DNA of 64,000 nucleotides, from the NCBI RefSeq assembly GCF_018138715.1, contig NZ_JAGSHX010000006.1, positions 1,736,001 to 1,800,000 of the forward strand. The letters run 5' to 3'. The position numbers and the translations under genes were made by a program. Below are positions 58,938-64,000 of this stretch, one piece after another (position 1 is the stretch's first letter; every line of letters starts with the position of its first letter). Under the pieces are notes generated by a model. The model did no database searches. It was not told where the DNA came from and worked only from the letters and a program-made list of their open reading frames with translations. Origin of the DNA: Streptomyces asiaticus (lineage in GTDB: Bacteria > Actinomycetota > Actinomycetes > Streptomycetales > Streptomycetaceae).

Positions 58938-59585
58938 ATGCCCCACAGCCAATCCTCTGCACAACGCGGCCGCGTCCGCCTCGCGCGCGGAGCGTCGCCG
59001 TGGCTCCTCCCGACCGTCGCCACCGCGGCGGTCAGTCTTGCTCGGTCCCGCCGCTCCGGACGCTGGGCGGCGGTCGCCGTGCCCGCCACCGCGCTCGCGG
59101 CGGGCATGCTGTGGTTCTTCCGCGACCCCGAGAGAGAGATCACGCAGGGCCGTGTGATCTCCCCGGCCGACGGCGTGGTGCAGAGCATCATGCCGTGGAA
59201 GGACGGGCGCACCCGCGTCGCCATCTTCATGAGCCCGCTCAACGTCCACGTCAACCGCGCTCCGCTGGCCGGTACGGTGACCTCCGTGGAGCACATCCCC
59301 GGCGGCTTCGTTCCCGCGTTCAACAAGGAGAGCGAGAACAACGAGCGGGTCGTCTGGCACTTCGACACCGAGCTCGGCGACATCGAGATGGTCCAGATCG
59401 CGGGCGCCGTCGCCCGGCGTATCGTGCCGTATGTGCCACAGGGCACGAAGGTCGAACAGGGTGAGCGGATCGGTCTCATCCGCTTCGGCTCGCGGGTCGA
59501 CGTATACCTCCCCGAGGGTGTCGACGTCGCGGTCGAGGTCGGCCAGGCCACCACCGCGGGGGTGACTCGCCTTGACCGTGATTGA
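58938..59585 (+). CDS. psd: Phosphatidylserine decarboxylase, archaeal/actinobacterial type
   Basis: A 215-residue enzyme that decarboxylates phosphatidylserine to phosphatidylethanolamine. It has an N-terminal membrane-associated helix (about 38-60), FRDPEREITQGRVISPADGV, PLNVHVNRAPLAG and the self-cleavage site RFGSRVDVYLPEG: the Gly-Ser bond breaks to make the pyruvoyl group. This short form lacks the extra N-terminal part of E. coli-type proteins. The start at MPHSQSS was chosen; an earlier frame adds a basic leader. Confidence 0.94.
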   Translation: MPHSQSSAQRGRVRLARGASPWLLPTVATAAVSLARSRRSGRWAAVAVPATALAAGMLWFFRDPEREITQGRVISPADGVVQSIMPWKDGRTRVAIFMSPLNVHVNRAPLAGTVTSVEHIPGGFVPAFNKESENNERVVWHFDTELGDIEMVQIAGAVARRIVPYVPQGTKVEQGERIGLIRFGSRVDVYLPEGVDVAVEVGQATTAGVTRLDRD

Positions 59586-60438
59586 TCCCGATACACAGGC
59601 CGCCTGGGTCCCCGAAGCCGAGGTGGACGCGGCGGACGTCGACGAAACGGACGACATGCCGCTGTCGACGCGACTGTCGATAGCCGACACGCTGACCCTG
59701 GGCAACGCCACGTGTGGCTTCCTGGCGGTCTACTTCACCACCACCGGCGTCCTCATCCCGCACCTCACGGGCAGCGAGGACGGCGGGATGACCCGGCACA
59801 GCGCCGCCTCCGCGGTGATGCTGATGCTGCTCGCCTCCGTCTTCGACCTCTTCGACGGGCTCGTCGCGCGGAAGCTGCGCAGCTCGGCGATGGGCGCGGA
59901 GCTGGACAACCTCTCCGACCTGATCAGCTTCGGGCTGGCCCCCGCGTACTTCGTCCTCGTCTGGGGGATGGTGTCCGACGACGCCTACCAGCGGGTCTCG
60001 GTGGTGGGCGCGATCGTGGTGCTGCTGGCGGTGGTGCTGCGGCTTGCGCGATTCTCCTGCGTGACGCTGCGTGACGGCGTCTTCCAGGGCATGCCGAGTC
60101 CCTTCGGCGCCCTGACGGTCGTCTCGGTGGTCCTGCTCGGCCTGCCGTTCGTGCCGACGCTGCTCGCGATCGTGGGCGTCGCGTGGCTGATGGTGAGCCG
60201 GGTGGAGTACCCCAAGCCGCGCGGCCGGCTCGCGGTGGCCATGCTCGGCTGGATCGTCACCAGCATGGCCCTGCTGGCCGCCTGGGCCTTCGAGGCCCCC
60301 GGCGGTGAGCTCCTCCTCCAGTCGGCCTGCGCCCTTCAGGTCGTCATGGGCGCGGTGATCCCCCTCTTCGCCACGGCGCGACGGGTGAACGCGTTCCGCG
60401 ACAACCGCCGCGAGGCGAGGGCAGCCCAGCTGCCGTAG
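59572..60438 (+). CDS. pssA: CDP-diacylglycerol--serine O-phosphatidyltransferase
   Basis: A 288-residue membrane enzyme with the CDP-alcohol phosphotransferase motif D-G-x2-A-R-x8-G-x3-D-x3-D in FDGLVARKLRSSAMGAELDN and LSD, and six to eight transmembrane segments. It makes phosphatidylserine from CDP-diacylglycerol and serine, giving the substrate for the decarboxylase encoded just before. The TTG start overlaps the decarboxylase end by 14 bases; GTG at 59578 is an alternative. Confidence 0.94.
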   Translation: MTVIDPDTQAAWVPEAEVDAADVDETDDMPLSTRLSIADTLTLGNATCGFLAVYFTTTGVLIPHLTGSEDGGMTRHSAASAVMLMLLASVFDLFDGLVARKLRSSAMGAELDNLSDLISFGLAPAYFVLVWGMVSDDAYQRVSVVGAIVVLLAVVLRLARFSCVTLRDGVFQGMPSPFGALTVVSVVLLGLPFVPTLLAIVGVAWLMVSRVEYPKPRGRLAVAMLGWIVTSMALLAAWAFEAPGGELLLQSACALQVVMGAVIPLFATARRVNAFRDNRREARAAQLP

Positions 60439-60465
60439 CGGCTACCAGGCCGCCCGTCCTTCGAC

Positions 60466-60514
60466 GAAAACGCCGTGGGGCCCGAGCTTCCCGCTCGGGC
60501 CCCACGGCGTTTTC
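60466..60514. terminator. Very strong bidirectional terminator
   Basis: A perfect 21-bp stem from GAAAACGCCGTGGGGCCC to its complement ending in GTTTTC encloses a 7-base loop; T runs lie on both sides. It closes the phospholipid operon and, in the other direction, the PIN toxin gene. Confidence 0.92.
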
Positions 60515-60529
60515 TGGTTACGGCCGGGG

Positions 60530-60913
60530 TTACGGCCCCACGTCGAGGATGCGCACCGGCTGCCCCTTCCACCCGTCCGCCGCAGCCGTCGCGACCACTG
60601 CCCCGGCAGGGCGCTCAGGTGTCGGCTGGGCCACGTACGCGGTGTGGGCAGCCGCCCATCCGGCGGGAGCGCGTGCCACCGCCAAGGCGGCAGGCAGGTC
60701 GAGGTCCAGGACGGTGAGGCTGGGCAGGGCGGCGATGTGCTCCGCCGTTCCGGGACGGGCCCGGTCGGCCTCCACAAGGGCACAGGCGGGAGCGTAGAGG
60801 AACCAGCCCGGCTCTGCGTGAGCACGGTGGATCAGGCGGGAGAGCAGGATATTGCCGCGCCCGGCGGCCACCATGGCGGTGTCGTCCAGCACGATGTGCA
60901 GAGCTTCGGTCAC
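60530..60913 (-). CDS. PIN-domain toxin (VapC-like)
   Basis: A 127-residue protein with the PIN nuclease layout: an Asp pair in HIVLDDTAMVAAGRG at the start, Glu in CALVEADRARPGT, Asp residues in LTVLDLDLPAALAVA, and a final AGAVVATAAADGW. PIN toxins cut RNA when the antitoxin is lost. The GTG start overlaps the antitoxin stop (GTGA), so toxin synthesis is coupled to antitoxin synthesis. The 3' end faces the large terminator. Confidence 0.8.
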   Translation of the reverse strand: MTEALHIVLDDTAMVAAGRGNILLSRLIHRAHAEPGWFLYAPACALVEADRARPGTAEHIAALPSLTVLDLDLPAALAVARAPAGWAAAHTAYVAQPTPERPAGAVVATAAADGWKGQPVRILDVGP

Positions 60914-61167
60914 CGGGTGTCCGCCTCGGCCAGACGCCGATCCAGGTCGGCGTCCAAGTCTGCGATCTCGGCTTCGCTGGGGTTGTACCCGTTCCACTCC
61001 TGCAACACGGCGCGAGCTCGCTCAGCGCGCTCGGCCCGCTCGGCCGGGGTGAGCAGGGTGTCGGCGAGGCGGGCCAGATAGGCCCGCAGGGAAAGCCCCT
61101 CCGAAGCCGCTATCTCGGCCAGCCGGTCTCGTGCCTCGGTGGGAATCCGTACGTTGGCATCGGCCAT
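60910..61167 (-). CDS. Ribbon-helix-helix-like antitoxin
   Basis: An 85-residue protein: MADANVRIPTEARDRLAEIA, then SEGLSLRAYLARLADTLL forms a short RHH/VapB-like DNA-binding part, and the Glu/Ala/Arg-rich C-terminal half (AERARAVLQEWNGYNPSEAE) would wrap the toxin. GGAGGGA lies 8 bases before the ATG. The pair is preceded by strong palindromes at 61196-61234, the probable self-regulated operator. Confidence 0.8.
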   Translation of the reverse strand: MADANVRIPTEARDRLAEIAASEGLSLRAYLARLADTLLTPAERAERAERARAVLQEWNGYNPSEAEIADLDADLDRRLAEADTR

Positions 61168-61195
61168 GGTGAGGCTCCCTCCACTCATGACACCA

Positions 61196-61234
61196 GGGTA
61201 CGGGTACGCACCCGTACCCGTACCCGAATTCGGG
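61196..61234. promoter_or_regulatory. Palindromic control region of the toxin-antitoxin operon
   Basis: GGGTACGGGTAC (61196-61207) and GTACCCGTACCC (61214-61225) are perfect 12-bp arms with a 6-base spacer. The right arm overlaps a second perfect palindrome, CCCGAATTCGGG (61223-61234). Both lie between 28 and 67 bases upstream of the antitoxin start. Confidence 0.75.
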
Positions 61235-61255
61235 AAGATGCGCCGAAAGCCGAAA

Positions 61256-62503
61256 TCAGCCGAGGAAGTCCGCTGCCAGGCGTTCCGCGGTGCGTTCCAG
61301 GAGGGGGCCGGCCTCGGCGATGCAGCGGGTTGGGTCCGGTTCCAGGTCGGTGAGGGCGTAGGCGCGGCGGATGCCCGCGTTGCCCAGGGCCGCGGGGGCC
61401 AGGGACAGGCGGCCGCAGACCGCGACCACCTCGATGCCCCGCGCGCGGGCGGCCGCCGCGACGCCCGCCGGGGCCTTGCCGTGGAGGGTCTGCTCGTCCA
61501 GTGAGCCCTCCCCCGTGATCACCAGGTCCGCGCCCTCCAGCGCGGCGGGGAAGCCGAGGACGTCGAGCATCACCTCGATGCCGGGGCGGAAGCTCGCGCC
61601 CAGGCCGACGAGGGCGCCGAAGCCGATGCCGCCCGCCGCGCCCGCGCCGGGCGCGAGGGCGTATTCGGCGGCCGAGGCCCCGACCGCGCGTTCCAGGACG
61701 CGTACGTAGTGGGCGAGGGCGGCGTCCAGGGCCGCCACGTCGTCCTCGCCTGCGCCCTTCTGCGGGCCGTAGACCGCCGCCGCGCCCTTCGGCCCGGTGA
61801 GGGGGTTGTCGACGTCGCCGGCCAGGATGGTCTCGGTGTCGGCGAGGCGTGGGTCGAGGCCGGACAGATCGGCCGCGGCGAGGTCGCGCAGCGGGCCCCC
61901 GCCCGGTGCGACAGGGGTACCGTCCGCCCGCAGGAAGCGCGCCCCCAGCGCGCTGAGCATCCCCGCGCCGCCGTCCGTCGTGGCGCTGCCGCCCACGCCG
62001 AAGACGATCGTGCGGGCGCCCGCGTCCAGCGCCGCGCGCAGCAGCTCCCCGCTGCCGTACGTGGTCGCGGTGAGCGGCGCGAAGACCCCCTTCGGCAGAT
62101 GGCGCAGCCCGGACGCCTCGGCCATCTCCACCACGGCCGTGGTCCCGTGCAGCGCGTACGCCGCCGTCACCGGCGCGCCCAGCGGCCCGGTGACCCGCGC
62201 CTCGCGCCGTTCGAACCCGGCCGCGACCGCCGCGTCCACCGTGCCGTCCCCGCCGTCGGCGACGGGCAGCGCCGCGATCCGCAGGCCCTCGCCACCATGG
62301 GGCGCGCCGCGGCGCAGGCCCGCCGTGACGCGCTCGGCCACCTCCACCGCCGTGAGCGAGCCCTTGAACTTGTCCGCGGCGATCAGCACACGACTGGGGG
62401 GCGTCGCCTGCCCCTGCGCCCATGTCCTGGTCCCGGCTGTGGCTTCCTTCGCGTCGTCCGAAGCCTCCGTCGAAGCGTCCGTCACCTTCGTAACCCCTCG
62501 CAT
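61256..62503 (-). CDS. Glycerate kinase (glycerate 2-kinase type)
   Basis: A 415-residue enzyme of the GlxK family: RVLIAADKFKGSLTAVEVAE, LPVADGGDGTVDAAVAAG, GVGGSATTDGGAGMLSALG, ITGEGSLDEQTLHGKAPAGV. It phosphorylates glycerate to 2-phosphoglycerate. With the malyl-CoA-type lyase releasing glyoxylate close by, it may help use glyoxylate-derived carbon, though that link is only by proximity. The ATG has a weak ribosome binding site; a GTG six codons later (62485) has GAGGGG 8 bases ahead and may be the true start. Confidence 0.92.
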   Translation of the reverse strand: MRGVTKVTDASTEASDDAKEATAGTRTWAQGQATPPSRVLIAADKFKGSLTAVEVAERVTAGLRRGAPHGGEGLRIAALPVADGGDGTVDAAVAAGFERREARVTGPLGAPVTAAYALHGTTAVVEMAEASGLRHLPKGVFAPLTATTYGSGELLRAALDAGARTIVFGVGGSATTDGGAGMLSALGARFLRADGTPVAPGGGPLRDLAAADLSGLDPRLADTETILAGDVDNPLTGPKGAAAVYGPQKGAGEDDVAALDAALAHYVRVLERAVGASAAEYALAPGAGAAGGIGFGALVGLGASFRPGIEVMLDVLGFPAALEGADLVITGEGSLDEQTLHGKAPAGVAAAARARGIEVVAVCGRLSLAPAALGNAGIRRAYALTDLEPDPTRCIAEAGPLLERTAERLAADFLG

Positions 62504-62576
62504 TCGCCCAGGCGGTCGCGCCGCTGTGACCCTATCCGGCGCGGCCGCACCGGTACACCCACCTCAGACGCGGGTT

Positions 62577-62611
62577 GCCAACTGCTGATTCGGTTGTTGG
62601 TCGTGGTTGGC
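62577..62611. other. Possible left end of the transposon-like element
   Basis: GCCAAC and GTTGGC arms with a 23-base spacer rich in TTG/GTTGG stand just before the TnpB-like gene. IS605-type ends are subterminal hairpins rather than inverted repeats, so this could be one, but no second end is in view. Confidence 0.3.
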
Positions 62612-62700
62612 CAGGGTGTCGCTCGATGGGATGAACGGGGTCACATCTCGGGGTGTTGGGGGTATGGGGAATGCATGATCGGTGGTGGCGGATTCGTTCG

Positions 62701-64000
62701 ATGCGGCGAAGGGGGTGGCTGGTGGCGCGCAAGCGGGGGAGGGAGGGTGAGCTGCGTGTGATCGCTGCCCCGTTCACGGTGGCCGCTCCGTGCGGGGCGC
62801 GGATCCGGGACCGGCTGAAGGATCTGACGGCGGCGGATGTGAAGGTCCTGACGCTGGTCGGCGAGCATCTGGGCCACCACCAGCGGGCCGATCTCGCCGC
62901 ACGTTTCCGGACGGGGAACGTTCCGGCGCGGCAGACCGGGCGGGCGGGGCGGAAGAAGCAGCTGACGGCGGTGTCCTCGTCGCGGTGGGCGGGCGCGATG
63001 ACCCGGGTGTCGGAAGACCAGTACCAGCTGTCGATGCGCTGCCTGATCGATGAACGGGCCGGTCTGCGCTGCCGCATCCGGAAGATCGAGCAGCGGCTGG
63101 CGGTGGCGTGCGGGCACAGACAGGGCCGGGTGCGCGGGTATGCCGACCGGGCCGAGCGCTGGCAGAAACAGCGGCACCTGAGCAAGCTCCAAGCCCGGCT
63201 GGCGGTGGTGGAGCAGCAGATCGACCAGGGGCGACCGTCGGTCACGGTGGGCGGGCGCCGGCTGGCCAGCACCCGTCACCGCCTCGCGGAGACCGGCCTG
63301 ACCGAGGCCGACTGGCGGAAGCGGTGGGATGCTGCCCGCCTGTTCCTGACCGCCGACGGCGAGTCCGGGGCCCCGCACGGCAACTACACCATCACCGTCG
63401 ACCCCGCAGACGGCTCGCTCACGCTGGTGCTGCCAGAACCCTTGCGATATCTGGCCAACGCCCCGCGCGGCCGCTACCGGCTCTCCTGCACGGTCACCTT
63501 CCACCACCGCCGCCCGGAGTGGCTGGACCGGGTCAGCGCCCACCGGGCCGTGCGCTACGACATCGTCTATGACCCCGCCCGCGACCGCTGGTACCTGGAC
63601 GCGTCCTGGTCCACCAGCACCACCCCACCCCCGAGCCCGGAAGAGATCCGGGCGTCCGGCGCGAGGCTGCTCGCCGTCGACCTCAACGCCGACCACCTCG
63701 CTGCCATCGTCCTCGACCCACACGGCAACCCCATGGGCGAACCCCACACGATCCCACTGGAGCTGACCGGCCCCACCACCACACGGGACGGACGCCTGCG
63801 AGCGGCCATCACCCGCCTCATCGCCCGCGCCCACGAGCACGACTGCGCCGCCATCGTGATCGAGAACCTGGGCTTCGCCGATGCCCGCGCCACCGGCCGG
63901 GAGACCATGGGACGCGGCCGCCGGGGCAAGGCTTTCCGCCGCACCGTGGCCCAGATCCCCACCGCACACTTCCGCGAACGGCTGCGCTCCATGGCCTGTC
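62701..64000 (+). CDS. TnpB-related IS200/IS605-type protein, cut by window end
   Basis: An open frame from 62635 to the window end; 433 codons remain from the ATG at 62701. A better start may be the GTG at 62722, preceded by GAAGGGGG 7 bases before, beginning MARKRGREGE. It has the basic, Arg-rich N-terminal half of TnpB-related accessory proteins, with the first RuvC acid in LLAVDLNADHLA (Asp327), then the RuvC-II Glu in IVIENLGFADARATGRE (Glu388). The last RuvC Asp and the zinc finger would lie to the right. TnpB nucleases are guided by an RNA made from the element's right end. No TnpA gene precedes it. Confidence 0.8.
   Translation, partial: MRRRGWLVARKRGREGELRVIAAPFTVAAPCGARIRDRLKDLTAADVKVLTLVGEHLGHHQRADLAARFRTGNVPARQTGRAGRKKQLTAVSSSRWAGAMTRVSEDQYQLSMRCLIDERAGLRCRIRKIEQRLAVACGHRQGRVRGYADRAERWQKQRHLSKLQARLAVVEQQIDQGRPSVTVGGRRLASTRHRLAETGLTEADWRKRWDAARLFLTADGESGAPHGNYTITVDPADGSLTLVLPEPLRYLANAPRGRYRLSCTVTFHHRRPEWLDRVSAHRAVRYDIVYDPARDRWYLDASWSTSTTPPPSPEEIRASGARLLAVDLNADHLAAIVLDPHGNPMGEPHTIPLELTGPTTTRDGRLRAAITRLIARAHEHDCAAIVIENLGFADARATGRETMGRGRRGKAFRRTVAQIPTAHFRERLRSMAC

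Noticed and set aside
62641..63969. Long minus-strand open frame opposite the TnpB-like gene
   Set aside because: Its translation is composition-driven, while the plus-strand frame carries RuvC motifs and a ribosome binding site.

Overview
The window is very GC-rich, with dense coding, GTG/TTG starts, four-base start/stop overlaps and many actinomycete-specific families. It carries a whiE-type spore-pigment polyketide operon and an ethylmalonyl-CoA pathway operon. All of this points to a Streptomyces (or very close relative) chromosome. No rRNA, tRNA, CRISPR array or prophage was seen. All calls come from reading the sequence and translations; no database search was run.

Left part (1-9.6 kb): seven head-to-tail genes match the whiE order: tail of a WhiE-I-like protein, cupin, ketosynthase alpha, chain-length factor, ACP, aromatase/cyclase and cyclase, closed by a terminator. 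Next come a Lys/Glu-rich secreted protein with a sortase-like tail plus a class F-like sortase, and on the minus strand an O-methyltransferase-like gene behind a secreted beta-helix protein, then a metallo-beta-lactamase-fold hydrolase with a repeat-built N-terminus.

Stress region (9.6-26 kb): an aminotransferase-fold protein without a single lysine, a hemerythrin-like protein, GAF/ANTAR and PAS/GAF sensors, a SigB/SigF-like sigma factor lacking most of region 4, an F420-type oxidoreductase, a thiamine-diphosphate enzyme, a DJ-1/PfpI protein with a large-subunit catalase, a TIGR03086 protein, a holin-X-like membrane protein, and baeRF2, DUF2795, CBS, methyltransferase, VOC and DUF5709 proteins. 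Several start points carry sequences resembling GNNT-N14-16-GGGTAC promoters, so a SigB-like general stress regulon is the best reading.

Middle (26-44 kb): a DUF5107 protein; a minus-strand operon M55 aminopeptidase - M20 peptidase - S9 peptidase - Sfp-type phosphopantetheinyl transferase - GNAT; a SpoIIE-type phosphatase/kinase regulator coupled to a methyltransferase; a non-coding stretch of hairpin repeats; a DHA2-type exporter fused to beta-sandwich repeats; an SRPBCC protein; an Rv2578c-type radical SAM protein behind a likely SOS box; and a HEAT-repeat protein.

Right part (44-64 kb): the ethylmalonyl-CoA region: a duplicated 3-hydroxyacyl-CoA dehydrogenase, a TetR regulator, two divergent secreted glycosidases (GH97, GH95), then crotonyl-CoA carboxylase/reductase, ethylmalonyl-CoA mutase, malyl-CoA-type lyase, MaoC hydratase and acyl-CoA dehydrogenase. 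Phosphatidylserine decarboxylase and synthase follow, ending at a 21-bp-stem terminator. A PIN toxin/antitoxin pair with a palindromic control region, a glycerate kinase, and the first part of a TnpB-like transposon protein running off the end complete the window.
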